A DNA stretch of 64,000 nt from Locusta migratoria (GCA_026315105.1 CM048746.1:140784730-140848729); one strand, 5' to 3'. Positions 22,675 through 33,809 are shown, counted from the first letter of the stretch. A program made the numbers and translations. Notes: generated from the letters alone by a model not told the origin.

Positions 22675-22789
22675 GAAGACAATATTAAAATCTACTGCGT
22701 CGACACCTGTTTGTACTGTAGTGGTTGACACACCGTTAATACTGCACATTGAGACACATAACACGAAACGATGCACTGTTTAAAACTGA

Positions 22790-23005
22790 CGGCATTGTGG
22801 GCCCGCAGGGGAGGGGAGAGTGGGAGGGGGGGGGAGATTGGAACCACGGAGGTAGGGGAGGGGGTGGAGAGGAGAGGGAGTATAGAGACTCCTGAGGAGG
22901 GGGTAGGGAAAGGGACGGCCAAGCGGAGGTAGTGGAAAAGGAGGGGTCGGGGAGGGGCGGGGGATCAGAGTTGATAGGAAGGGTAGATGTCGGGACGGGG
23001 GGCGT
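22790..23005. repeat. Purine-rich (G/A) low-complexity tract
   Basis: About 200 bases are almost entirely G and A on the plus strand, with repeats such as GGAGGGGGTGGAGAGG. The proline/serine-rich minus-strand frame over it is a composition artefact. It lies exactly at the outer end of the inverted Penelope RT piece. Confidence 0.7.
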
Positions 23006-23152
23006 CATACGGGAAACGACAAAAGTGTCGTCTACATATCTGAAAAACACGCAGGTTTCAGAGTCGCTGACACTAAAGCATGTTCCTCGAAATCCTCCAA
23101 AAACAAATGGGCCACAGTAGGTGACAATGGGCTTCCCATTACAACTCCATCA
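23006..23152 (-). pseudogene. Penelope-like reverse transcriptase fragment (inverted part)
   Basis: Minus-strand reading gives DGVVMGSPLSPTVAHLF, then FRYVDDTFVVSR, the Penelope-like RT motifs for the fingers/palm and the YVDD active site (23013-23036). Only about 49 codons survive; the remainder of the RT is absent on both sides. It abuts, head to head, the endonuclease part of the same kind of element on the plus strand at about 23153. Non-functional alone. Confidence 0.85.
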
Positions 23153-24060
23153 TTTTGTCAGCTGAGTTGTCCCATCTCGAGGAGACCTTTCGTCAGAATG
23201 GTTATCCTGAGAGACAGATAACACGTGCTTTGCGCTATCAGCCTTCTGTGCAACGGGTGAGTGAAGATAGTAATGAAGTGGCACCTAAATCTATGGCCTT
23301 TTTGCCTCACGCAGGAAGCATTTCCAACAAGATTGGTCGTATTTTGCGGAAAAACGATGTGAAATGTGTTTTTCGACCATCTTCTAAGATAAAGGCCCTG
23401 TTGGGGTCCGTAAAGGATAATCTCGGTTTGGGTAAGGCAGGTGTATATGGTATTCCTTGCAGTTGTGGCATGTCATATATTGGTCAGACAATCAGGACTG
23501 TGGAAGACCGGTGTATTGAACACAAGCGTTACACACGCTTACAACAGTCAAACAAATCCGCTGTTGCAGAACACTGTCTTCGCACCGGTCATCCAATGGA
23601 ATACAACAACACGGAGATCCTGACATGCATTTCCACCTATTTGGATAATGTTATTGAGGAATCTGTTGAAATTAAACTAGCAAGCGACCTTATAAACAGA
23701 TATGGTGGTTTTTGTTTAAATTCTGCTTGGAATCCGGCGCTGTCTCTCGTCAAAAACAGAGGGGCAAAATTAATGCTGCCTCACCTGTTGATTAAGTCAA
23801 TATCGATATTTTGATATTTGGTCATCTTTGGTTGTGTTGACTCTGCAGTGACTATTACTGTGTGTGTTATCTTCCTTGTTTATCCTTTGCAAACCGAGAT
23901 ATTATATACGCTTGCACATTGCTTCCTTAAGTGCAGTTGTGCCTTGAGAATGGCAGGGTGTCCTCCTGCCGAGATATCGGCGGTTGTCGACGACGTCACC
24001 CGGCAGCATACCCGTATGTTGAACAGCCATTACGGTCCAATTGCAGCCCATAGTTAGAAG
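23153..24060 (+). pseudogene. Penelope-like element GIY-YIG endonuclease end and 3' UTR
   Basis: A 219-codon frame (first ATG 23155, stop about 23812). Its centre reads GVYGIPCSCGMSYIGQTIRT, the GIY-YIG nuclease signature (here GVY...YIG). EDRCIEHKR follows, with the expected arginine, then AEHCLRTGH with the conserved glutamate/histidine block. The N-terminal region (RQITRAL, then FLPHAGSISNKIGRILRKND) matches the RT-EN linker of Penelope-like retroelements. The ATG is not a natural start, since the ORF is cut at the inversion junction. The frame is otherwise open to a plausible C-terminus, so this domain is the least damaged coding piece in the window. The sequence to about 24060 resembles the family's 3' UTR. 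Confidence 0.9.
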
Positions 24061-24784
24061 GTGACAGACCCGAATCGGTTGCAAGACGCGCTCATCTAGA
24101 ATAAGTTACATGCGGGAGTGGTTTTCGTCAGGCGAAGAAACGTGTGCACGTAATTGAACCGTATGTTACTGTATATGTAGCTGGTGAAAGATGATAGAGC
24201 TACTGGATCCGCTATATTACCCGTCGCAAAGCCTCCACTTCCCTGAACGGTGAGACGTGTTGGTATAAATAGGGCCACGTACTTTTTCACGTGCTGTTTA
24301 GGGGACACCGGCCAAGCCAGCGCGTGCCATCATTCTTACACCTACTTAGTATTTCTTTGCGCTGCTACCGGGATATCACAAAAGATCGAAATTTGGATGT
24401 TCGAACAGGGACTTGAATCACGACCCTCCAGAAGTGAGGTGAGCGGGTGGGTAAGTGGGCACGTTTGGAGCACTACGTCCGTACCTCAGGCTTATTTATC
24501 ATCATCATTATCATCATCATTATTGTTATTGTTATTGTCGTTCTTCAGCATTGAATTGTTAACAGATTTGACGACGGGTCATTCGCTATGCTACTGCAGT
24601 CCACGTCAGTCAACAAGGCTTCTATCTTCAACGAGCTGTGTCTCAAGACAGGTAGGTGACTTTTGTGGTTTCCGTGGTTATTCCTCGATCTGCGCGATTC
24701 ACTTTTCTAAGGTAGTACTGGTTGCTCAACGTCGGGTATGTATGTTCATCTACAACACGACTGCGATGAAGGGCGCTGAGACTC
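24061..24784. other. No gene; (ATC/ATT)n microsatellite
   Basis: No coding support. A trinucleotide tract of TCATCA and TTATTG units lies at about 24499-24540. The 206-codon plus frame over this region has no domain and spans the microsatellite. Confidence 0.5.
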
Positions 24785-26035
24785 ACAAGGGGAACACCAA
24801 GTATGGTACAAACGTATATTCATGGGTAGCAGGTATGTTGTGCGGGAACTCCTCTAGACCACCAAACTAAAAGGATTTGTTCCAGTGCGCCTTGGTTTCC
24901 ACGAAAATCGAGATCAAAGTCCAGCGCGTAACAGCTATACCTGTACCAAGTCACCAACCTCAGGTGAGTCAGCGTGGTGTAATTAGCAAGGCGCTTGACT
25001 GCCATTCAGACGACCTGCCTTCAAATCCTGCACGTAACCTACTTTCTCTTTCTTCTTTTCTTTTTTACACTTGTCCGGCGACTGATTGTGCATCATTATA
25101 TGCTTTCATAGTTACTCTTATGTTAATGCTTGAGTAACTCGTCATGATAACAACAACTTATGTTAATTTCTCAATATGCTATGTATTAAGCGACGGTTAC
25201 TTTACTTAATTCGTTACTTCGAAGCATACTTTTACGGCGATTGAAATATCAGTAAACCGTTTGTAGATACCTCCTATAACATTTGTGCAGCATTTGCTAG
25301 CTGCGGTTACAGTCCGCGGCCCACTGTTTTATACCGACGAATGCTGTGTGTGTCCACTTGACGCGTCCCAGCGAATTATTATGCTGCGGCCAGGCGGCTA
25401 GTCATTCGTAGCGTATCGTTCACATGTAACTGTTATACCTAATTTAACTATCTTTGCAATAAGATTTGATAAAGTGGGAAAAAAGGAATATAATAATCCA
25501 CGGTCAACCGTCGTACAAGTGTAAATATATATATTTTACACTCAGAGCGTGATTCGAAGTGCGGCAGCCGGAGGTGATGGTTGTATGACTGTGTTGTGTG
25601 CCTGTGTGATTGCGCGAGTGCTCTATTTTCTGAAGAAGGCCATGGTCGATAGCTGAAAGTGTTGTATGTGTGTGTTATGTGCCTGTCGCAGCTCGTCGCC
25701 AGGTCTTTGCGGTGAGTTGTAAACTGTCCTCACTATATTATTAATTCCAACCTGGACTTTCCGTTCCGAGCAGTATTTGAACCCGCGACGTCTGTGTGAC
25801 AGTCGAGCGCGTTGCTAATGACACCAGGCTGATCCACGTACCGGCAGTGACTTAGTACAGGTATAGCTGTTTACGCGCTGGACTTTGATCACGATTTTCG
25901 TGGAAACCAAGGCACATTGGAACAAATCCTTTTAGCTTGGTTGTCTGGAGGAGTTCCCGCACAGCATGCCTGCAGCCACCAGAATTCATTTGTACCATAC
26001 TTGGTGTCCTCCTTGTCAGATTTCGGCCATCTTTC
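24785..26035. repeat. Inverted repeat with tRNA-derived SINE-D arms
   Basis: Arms at about 24785-25040 (plus) and 25780-26035 (minus) are inverse copies, sharing for example TTTCCACGAAAATCG and AAAGTCCAGCGCGTAA. Each ends inward in a tRNA-like head (plus: GCAAGGCGCTTGACTG then CCTTCAAATCCTGC as B box). The central 740 bases hold nothing recognisable except a small ATATATAT palindrome at 25518. Confidence 0.75.
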
Positions 26036-26095
26036 ATCCAACTGCCACGTCGACAACTAGTGCCATGTCTGATCAGGGTGGCTGGGAAACAAAGA

Positions 26096-26290
26096 TCAAA
26101 TGCCTGTAAATCTATCGGACCAAACCGCGTCGTCATCAGTCCGTAGCTTACAAACTACTTAAACTAGGGTAAACTAATCTAAGGACAAACACGCACACCC
26201 ATGCCCTAGGAAGGACTCGAACCTCAGACAGCGAGCAACCGCGCGCTCTGCAGCGAGGCGTCTTATACCGCTCGGCTACTCCACCGCGGC
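26096..26290 (-). mobile_element. SINE-B
   Basis: Complete minus copy, head at right (CTACTCCACCGCGGC). Imperfect duplication GGGAAACAAAGA / GGGAAACCCAAGA at 26084-26095 and 26292-26304. It directly follows the outer end of the 24785-26035 inverted repeat. Confidence 0.9.
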
Positions 26291-26706
26291 AGGGAAACCC
26301 AAGAGACACGTTCTCTATTGCCCGTGTGTGTTCCTAGGATGCTATGTATCCTTTGTGAATCATTTACTTTTGATGTGTTCCCCCTGCGCACGTATTCGTG
26401 GCGTGTAATTGCGACATGGTCTTGCTTACCAGTGGTTAGGGTTCTTCCTGTGAGTACAGAACAGGAAGTTTCGTGTTTCTGCATCAACGCCACTTTCGTG
26501 TAACCGCAAAATGCCCGCAGCTACTTCCGTCTATAGTGAATGAGTTTCGAAACTCTTGCCAGACGTCGTGAACGTGGGGACAATGTGTTTCTTTTTGAAT
26601 CCCACCTACCAAGGAAAAATAATCTTCATAACAAAATACACGAAATCAAAGCTCGATCGGAGAGATTTTCGTGTCCTTTCTCTCCGTGTGTTTTTGGGGA
26701 ATGGAA

Positions 26707-28235
26707 TCTACACATCTTATAAAATAGGTTGTTTGTATGTGGGTATGTATGTTCCAAATATCCTCCTGAACTACAGGATCGCCGGCCGCGGTGGCCGAGG
26801 GGAGTGAGGCGCTCCAGTCACTGTCTGCACGGCCACTACGGTCGGGGGTTCTAATCCCTCCTCGGGCATGGATATTTGTGCCGTCCTTAGTTGTAAGTAG
26901 TTCGTAAGTAGTTTGTAGGTTTAGGGACTGATGACCCCGTACTTAAGTCCCATAGACTCTACAAACATTTGAACATTTGATTTGAACTACAGGATCGATT
27001 TCAACCAAACTTGTTACACGTGTTCCTCACTGTCAGGCAACAATCGCTAACGGGGTAAGAACCACCTACGACACATACATGAGATGACGTCATCAAGAAT
27101 GACAGTCGTGATAAACGGCCGCATCATGCGATAATATTCTACATCTGCTCCTAAACTAACGGACCTATTTCAACCAAATTTGGTACAAACATTATTTGAG
27201 GTCAGGAATCATTTGGTTTGGTGGCAAAAACCACCTACTATATATATAGTTCATACGATATCACGTCATTAACACTGAAAACTTCATCTTGCGGCGCGAG
27301 TTATAGCGTGGTTTTATTCGGCAACTATTTGAGAATGAGTGCACTTAGCGACTTGCAATAAACTTTAAACATAATTACAAATCATTTCGAAACTTTCTCT
27401 CGCTGACAACCCTAAGAAAATGATGATAGGAAAAAAGTTTATCGCTTACTACTTTTCCGATATTCATGATATATATCTACGACATTTGGAATGACGTTAC
27501 AAGGTAATACTTATACAATCTAAATTGTATCCGCGAGACAATTCACACACAGTACACATACATAACACTCAATGTTCCTTCGATACTATATCACAGTTCG
27601 ACATATAGTTCATGAGATATGAAGCCATAAGCAATTTTGTTTATGAAAAACCGATTTATTACTTCTCTACTACTAACACCATTTACGACATATTTTTTGA
27701 GACATTAAGCTCTTACAGCACTGAATGTACCTTCGAATTTACATCGTAGTAAGACACGTATTTCAGGACATATGACGCCATAAACAACGAAATTTCTGAA
27801 TAACTGCATCATGCGCTATTTTTTCACATCTCCTAAAATAACGGACCGATTTTAACTAAACTTGATACACGTATTGCTTACTATCAGAAAACACGCTGTG
27901 GCGTCAGAACTACCTACGACAAAGAGTTCAGGAGATAAGACGTCGTAAAAAATGAGTCACAATAACCTTCCCGTCAGAAGTATCAATAAATATTGTTTGT
28001 AGTCAAGTTTTGAATTAAATTAATGTTACACATCATTTGCATTTTATTACTTTTTTCTTCCTTTGACTACTGCACTTAAAATTTTGTACATTATGCGTAT
28101 TTCTTTGTTTTACTGTTTCATGATTTCTAGCCGTTTTCGTGGATACATGAAATAATTTTCAAGTTTTTATTTCGTTTCGAATATAAGACTGAAAAAATGA
28201 ATATATACCCGGGCAATTCCGGGTTTAGCGGCTAG
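26707..28235 (+). mobile_element. Non-autonomous Helitron
   Basis: Starts TCTACACATCTTATAAAATA (5' TC end) and ends with a hairpin (ACCCGG, loop, CCGGGT at 28207-28224), a short spacer and CTAG at 28232-28235. It sits between A (26706) and T (28236) with no target duplication, the Helitron rule. The host LINE reads across when it is removed. The interior has recurrent CGGACCGATTT-like motifs and no Rep/helicase frame. It contains a SINE at 26782-26982. Confidence 0.9.
26782..26982 (+). mobile_element. SINE-A inside the Helitron
   Basis: Complete plus copy beginning CCGGCCGCGGTGGCCGAGG. Perfect 15-bp duplication TGAACTACAGGATCG at 26767-26781 and 26983-26997. Confidence 0.97.
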
Positions 28236-29187
28236 TGGTAGATAAATCGTATATAGGTGATCGATGAACCCTCTGCGAGAGACGTAGATGTGATTTGCTG
28301 AGTAGCCTTTGTAGATGTATAAGCTAAACATCGCGGTCTCCAACCGTGCCTTCATTTGACAAACAATGCAAGACACCTCACGGTGTGTGGTGGAGGGTAC
28401 TTTGCGCGCTATTGTCACTTCCTCCTATTCCAGTCGCGTATGGTTCGCGAAAAAAATGATTGCCATTGTGCCTCTGTGTGGACCCTAAACTGTCTGATCT
28501 GATCTTTGTGATCGCTTCGCGCGATATACCTAGAAGGAAGCAATATATTGGTTGACTCTTCATGAAACGTACGCTCTTGGAACTTTGACAGAAGCCCGTA
28601 CCGCGATACCGAACGTCTCTCTTGCAGCGTCTGCCACTGGAGTTTCCTAATCATCTCTGTGATGCTTTCAAACTTACTATACGAGCCCATAACGAAGTGT
28701 GCTGCTCTCAGTTGAATCTTCTCTATGTCATATATTTACCCTACCTCGTGCGGATCCCACACTAATGAGCATTACTCGGGCGCTGGCCGAACGAGACTTT
28801 TGCATCCTACTTCCTTTGTTGACGGACTGCACTTCCTGAGATTTCTTCCAATCAAGTTTAGTCTGGCATTCACCCACGATTGATTTTGTATGGTAGTTCC
28901 ATTTCAAATCGCCCTCATGTCCACTCTCAGATATTTTATGGAAGTACTGCTCCCAGTGTTTGTCTTCCTATTGTGTAATAAGATAATAAAGGATCTACCT
29001 ATTTAAACACAGCACTTTACACTTGCTTATATTGGGGCTCAATTAACATACCTTGCACCAGTTATCGATACATTGGAGATCATCCTGTATTTCGTTCCCT
29101 TTCCCAGTGTGTGACTTGTGATAAATTATTGCATCGCCCGCAAAAAACATCAATGAACTTCTGATACTATCTACGAGGTCATTTCTA

Positions 29188-29965
29188 CAGGGTTAGTCAC
29201 ATATGAGAAAAAAATATTTCGTGCAAATTGTCACACACTGAGCTACAATCATAAATTCGTTTTCCGCATGTTTCTATGTCAATAAATGACTACGCAATTG
29301 AATGATAAAAATCAGCCGGCCGCGGTGGCCGACGGCGCTCCAGTCACGGTCTGCACGGCCACTACGGTCGGGGTCTCGAATCCCCCCTCGGGCATGGATA
29401 TTTGTGCCGTCCTTAGTATTAGTTTGTTCGTAAGTAGTTTGTAAGTTTAGTGACTGATGACCCCGTATTTAAGTCCCATAAGCTCTACAAACATTTGAAC
29501 ACTTTTTTGATAAAAATCAGCAAATATGAAGTGGACTTTGGGGGTGTTACTGTGCGCCGACATTAGCCAAGAGCACAGATGGGCAACAGGGCACAACATG
29601 CGAGTGTTGTAGGTAGTCTAGCCGCTCACATAGAAGGCGAGGCATGCAGCGTCAAGCGACGGTCTGCGTGACACTGCGAGCAATGACAGCGCTCATATCT
29701 ATCTCGTACCGTTTTAGCTGGCCGGTATTAAGTATCGTGGCTAGTTGGCATAGGGAAAGGAACTTATGCCCTGCTGCCGATTTGTTCCCTTGGCCAATGT
29801 CGGCGCACAGTAACACCCAAAAGCCCACACCATATTTCCAGATTTTTACCATTCAATTGCATTGTCATTTATTGACCTTGGGACATGCGGAAAACGAATT
29901 TGTTTTTGTGGCTCAGTGTGTGACAATTTGCACGAAATATTTTTCCTCATTTATGACTCACCCTG
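29188..29965. mobile_element. Foldback MITE inside the LINE
   Basis: Begins CAGGGTTAGTCACATATGAG and ends in the inverse GACTCACCCTG, with TA on both sides (29186-29187, 29966-29967). Arms match inward for hundreds of bases, for example GTGTTACTGTGCGCCGACAT against ATGTCGGCGCACAGTAACAC. A SINE (29316-29507) interrupts the left arm. The LINE frame is continuous across the empty site. Tc1/mariner-type by target choice; no coding. Confidence 0.92.
29316..29507 (+). mobile_element. SINE-A inside the MITE
   Basis: Plus copy with a small deletion in the A-box region (GGCCGACGGCGCTCC). Perfect 13-bp duplication TGATAAAAATCAG at 29303-29315 and 29508-29520. Confidence 0.96.
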
Positions 29966-30666
29966 TATATATTGTGAAAGCAACGGTCCTGTAACACTCC
30001 CCTGGGGCACGCCTGACACATTTAACGTTTTCACATGGCATGCTGCGTTCTGTTAGCTAGGAACGCCTCTACCAGTCACACAGATGGTCTGATATTCCGT
30101 ATGCTCGCACTTTGTTCATCAGGCGACGGAATCGAAAGCCTTGCGGAAGTCACGAAACACGTCGTCTACCTGTCATCGTGCATCTGCTGCCTTCTGGATC
30201 TCGTGAATGAATAGCGCGAGTTGTGTTTCGCACGATCGTTGCGTTTGGAAATCATGTTGATTCCTACAAAAGAGATTTTTCGGTCTCCGGAAATGACAAT
30301 ATTCACACATAAAATGTGCTCCAACATTCTCCAACTGACAGATGTCGAGATATATGCCTACAGTTTTGCATAGCTGATCGAAGCTCATTCTTGTGAACGG
30401 AAATGACCTGTCCTTTTCTTCCAATTCTTGAGAACACTTCGCTCCTCCAGCGACCTTCGGTGGACTGCAGCTAGAAGGGGGGCAAGTTCCTTCGCATACT
30501 CCGTGTAAAATCGAATTGGTATCACAAACGGTCCATTGGCCTTTCTTCTGTTGACCAATTTTAATTGCTTTTCTATCCCTCTGACACTTATTTCAGTATC
30601 TGCGTTTTATCGTACGTGCAGCCTTTCCCTGTGAGACAGATTTGGGAAAAAAGACGTTTAAAATTT

Positions 30667-31049
30667 GGCCGCGGTGGAGTGATAGTTCGTTCCAAGGTGC
30701 CTAGCTGCTCGCCGTCCGAGGTTCGAGTCGTCCTTCGAGCATGAGGGTATTTGTTGTCCTTAGCTTAAGTTACAATAGTTTCTAAGCTTAGTGACTGATG
30801 AAAAATGTTCAAATATTTGTATAGCTTATGGGACTTAACTAAGGGATTATCACTCCCTAAACTTACAAACTACTTATGAACTAGCTAATACTAAGGACGG
30901 CACAAATATCCAGGCCCGAGGGGGGATTCGAACCCCCGACCGTAGTGGCCGTGCTGCCTCAGTCCCCTCGGCCACCGCGACCGGCAGTGACTGATGACCA
31001 GAGTAGTTAAGTCCTACAGATTTACAAACCCTTTGAACATATGATTCAA
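30667..31049 (+). mobile_element. SINE-B host of a nested SINE
   Basis: Head GGCCGCGGTGGAGTGATAG, B box GAGGTTCGAGTCGTCC, tail split at GTGACTGATGA by the inner SINE and resuming CCAGAGTAGTTAAG. Duplication TTTAAAATTT at 30657-30666 and 31050-31059 lies in LINE coding sequence, which reads NAEILN|VFFPKSV when the insert is removed. Confidence 0.93.
30802..30985 (-). mobile_element. SINE-A nested in SINE-B
   Basis: Complete minus copy inside the tail of another SINE. Perfect 12-bp duplication AGTGACTGATGA at 30790-30801 and 30986-30997, using the SINE's own conserved tail as target. Confidence 0.97.
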
Positions 31050-31552
31050 TTTAAAATTTCGGCATTACGTGTGTCGCCCTGGGTTTCAACACCATTATGG
31101 ACACAGAACGTCTAGATATCAGGTTTCGATCGGTTTTCAGATTTGAAGTAGGATTTTTTTTCTGCCAGGGTGGTACAGAAAAGATTGCTGTCAAAGTCGT
31201 TGAACGCCTCTCGTATGGCAGCCCTTCCGCTAATTCTGGCAGCATTTAACTTTTGCTGATCTGCAAGACTTTTGCTACTTTTATATTTGAAGCGAATTTC
31301 TCTTTGCTTTCGTAAAAGTTGTATCATGGTGGATCTTTCCCATCTCTCATAATTTTACTAGGCACATACGTATCAAACTTGTATTGTATGGTGCTCTTGA
31401 ACTTCGTCCACAGTTGGTCAACACTGTCAGTGTTAGAGACGAAAGTATCGTGTTGAGCAGTCAAGTACTCTGAAATCTGACCCTTTTCGCTTTTGCTAAA
31501 TGAGAACTTTATATTTTTGATCCAGCCCTTGGATGTATAAACAAATATTTTA

Positions 31553-32692
31553 ACAAAAAACCGGCTTAAAAACTATTTCAAAACTAATATGCACTAAGAA
31601 GTGAAAAAGTAATTGCGTATTCTTCTACAACTTAATAATCAACTTTTTCTGCTCATCAATATGTACGTACGATCTATGTGTTTACCACGTAAGAAGATAG
31701 GTAGGTACCTACCAACTTTAAATCTAACACATACCTATGAATAACAAACATTTTTTTTTTAGGGTTCTCGTAAGTAAAATGAAATGAAAAATATTAGACT
31801 ACTTAAAAGTCAATAAAGGAGAACTCTAAATAACTATTTTGATCATTGTTTGTTATTTATAGGTATGTGTTCAGTTATATTTAAAGTGGGTAGGTACCTA
31901 CCAGTATTCATACGTGGTAAACACATAGATCGTACCTACATATTGATGAGTAGAAAAAGTAAGTTGATTTTTAAGTTGTAGAAAAATACCTATTTTTTAC
32001 TTTTTAGTGCATATTAATTTGTTTTGAAATAGATTAAGTATTTTTTATTAAAAGTTTTGTTTATTTTTTGATGATTTTTAGTGAATCTGAAGTACAATTC
32101 CGTAACTATTTTTTTCTGTATATGGGTAGAGCTACTACAGTGTCGTTTAAATGAAACAAACGAAGTCAGGGTGAAACGCCTATTTCAACAGATGAAATCT
32201 ACCTTGAGGTAGAGCAACAATAGGCTTTTACGTAAAAAGAAAAAAGTTTTGAACAGGTAATTACTTGACCATAACGACGTTACGGTATGTGACTTAAATA
32301 CCCGGATAGTCGAGTATCGTTAATGTGCTCCTAAGAATTGAAGAGTTCCGTTACTCTGCCATTGATTCCACAATCAGAGCCTTATTCATCAAACTACCCT
32401 TAAAGTATATCCTTTCCAATAAAAAAGATAATCGAAATCGGATGCGTGATATTGAACTATTCGTCCATTTGCCGCGCGCATACTTAATGCTTTTTTAAGA
32501 CTTATATGGTTTTCTTATGTACGCAATTGTCAGAACTGGACCAAATTGAAATGGGACCACAGGGGAAGCACGAGATTTCAGATGAAAAAAGAATCATCAA
32601 AATCGGTTCACATAGTCGAGGGTTCTGAGGTAACTAACATTTAAAAAAAAAAAGTCGAAATGAGATGCATGTCCTTTTTTGAAGTCGGTTAA
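31553..32692. mobile_element. Putative element with large internal inverted repeat
   Basis: Ends are AAAAAACCGGCTT (left) and GAAGTCGGTTAAAAA (right), weakly inverted. Inside, arms at about 31555-31755 and 31843-32060 are inverse copies (CGATCTATGTGTTTACCACG against CGTGGTAAACACATAGATCG; both carry GTAGGTACCTACC) around a loop of about 90 bases. No coding frame. The LINE upstream ends where this starts. Family unassigned. Confidence 0.65.
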
Positions 32693-33804
32693 AAATGAAT
32701 TTACATTACATTCCGTGGCAGTCGTTCTTTCTTTCTTTCTTCCTTCAAGTACTTGGAAGCTGCGAAACATCTCTTACCGAAAGTGCACCTAGTACGCGCA
32801 CAGTACTGCAGCGTGCAAGAGAGAGAGCAGCCAGAACATGGCTGCGACGCTTGCACAGACGGTATTACAGTCGCCGTGTTCGCAATCCCGTTAAGAAGCA
32901 GAGACGGAGCCCGTGTGGCCGGCGTCTGGTGTCCCCTGACCCCTGGAAGGGTGGCGGCGCGGTCTCCGGGGGTGGCCCGAAACAAAAGAGCGGTAATTGC
33001 GTCGCACCGCACCCCGCGCCGCCTCCCCCGTTTAGCCAATTAAGACCGTCATTCCAGCTAACGTCCCTATTCACGTCCAAAGAAATAGCCATTCAGACGT
33101 CTCCACTCGTCTTCCCCCACCCCAGCGCTCCGCTTCTTGCGGTCGAATTTCTGCGGCCCTCGGAGCGGGGCAATTGGTACAGCGAGCGGGCTGTTTGAAG
33201 TTATTACGGGTGTAATGACCCCGCGGGGAGCCTTTTCTGCCCCGGCAGAGGCGGAGAGCCGATTACGAGGCGAAGGAGGATGGAGCGGGGCGCAGCCGCG
33301 GGAAATTCCTATATTTTCACTTTGAATTCCTACGGTCCTAAAGAAGAGCCTGTCGTCGAGTCCCCAATAGCGCTTAACTGGCGCTTTAAAAGCTATATTT
33401 ATCCTCCTCTGTCCTCACATTGAATAGCGAGTGCATCGAATGCAGTTTCCTTTATAGCTTCGCATACCTATGCATCTACAGTATATGGTTACTCTGCACA
33501 TCACGCTTGAAATGCCTCGCGGAGGGTTCATCGAACCACTTTCTTACATTGCGTATCTACCATTCCATTTTCGAAGAGCATGCGGGAACACCAAAATCTC
33601 TTCGTTCTAGCTCTGATCTCTCCTATTTTGTTTTGATGATCATTTTCCTCTATGTAGAGGGGAGTAAACAACGAACTTTCGTATTCTGAGGAAAAAGTAG
33701 ACAATCGAAACTTCGTAAGTATATATCACCGCAACGAAAAAATTGTTGAAATGGTTACCACTTCAACTCCTGTATTATATCCGTAACACTCCGTCCTCTG
33801 TATA
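32693..33804. other. No gene; CpG-rich segment
   Basis: From about 32750 to 33300 the sequence is markedly GC- and CpG-rich, giving long overlapping open frames on both strands (plus 167 codons from 32695) with no domain. It is the strongest CpG-island-like stretch in the window, but no initiator, splice-site pair or protein similarity was recognised. Confidence 0.45.
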
Positions 33805-33809
33805 ACCGC

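Larger units (their letters stand above)
26540..28325 (+). pseudogene. Jockey-like LINE 3' fragment split by a Helitron
   Basis: The upstream piece (26540-26706) reads FETLARRRERGDN in one frame, then ITKYTKSKLDRRD / IHEIKARSERF and VFGEWN-like residues across a frameshift. This is the C-terminal ORF2 region of the family. Coding sequence stops abruptly at 26706. The piece from 28236 resumes with TGGTAGATAAAT, then GATGAACCCTCTGC and GTGATTTGCTGAGTAG...TGTAGATGTA, the same 3' UTR as at 20930-20985. Removing 26707-28235 restores the LINE. It lies tail to tail with the minus-strand LINE beginning at 28345. Confidence 0.88.
28345..31535 (-). pseudogene. Jockey-like LINE ORF2, split by a MITE and by nested SINEs
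   Basis: Read from the right: DQLWTKFKSTIQYKFDTYVP (pre-RT linker, about 31400), IREAFNDFDSNLFC, then NAEILN, interrupted by a SINE (30667-31049) and resuming VFFPKSV. RT blocks follow: RRKANGPFVIPIRFY, CETQLALFIHEIQKAAD and GVPQGSVTGPLL. The frame is then interrupted by a MITE (29188-29965) and resumes NDLVDSIRSSLMFFAGDAII, the active site with FADD changed to FAGD. LDWKKSQ-like and QLRWQ/ERRS C-terminal blocks run to about 28415, and the 3' UTR carries the GGTGTGTGGTGGAGGG phrase. Several stops and frameshifts. The endonuclease is missing; about 2.0 kb of LINE remains after removing insertions. Confidence 0.88.

Noticed and set aside
22736..23050. Proline/serine-rich minus-strand protein of 104 codons
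   Set aside because: Only its first ~15 residues are real (Penelope RT, YVDD); the rest translates a G/A low-complexity tract.
24250..24870. 206-codon plus-strand open frame
   Set aside because: Spans a trinucleotide microsatellite and unique DNA without a domain; the leucine/serine run is the repeat.
32695..33198. 167-codon open frame and the antisense frames over it
   Set aside because: GC-rich DNA opens frames on both strands at once; no domain, start context or splice evidence favours one.
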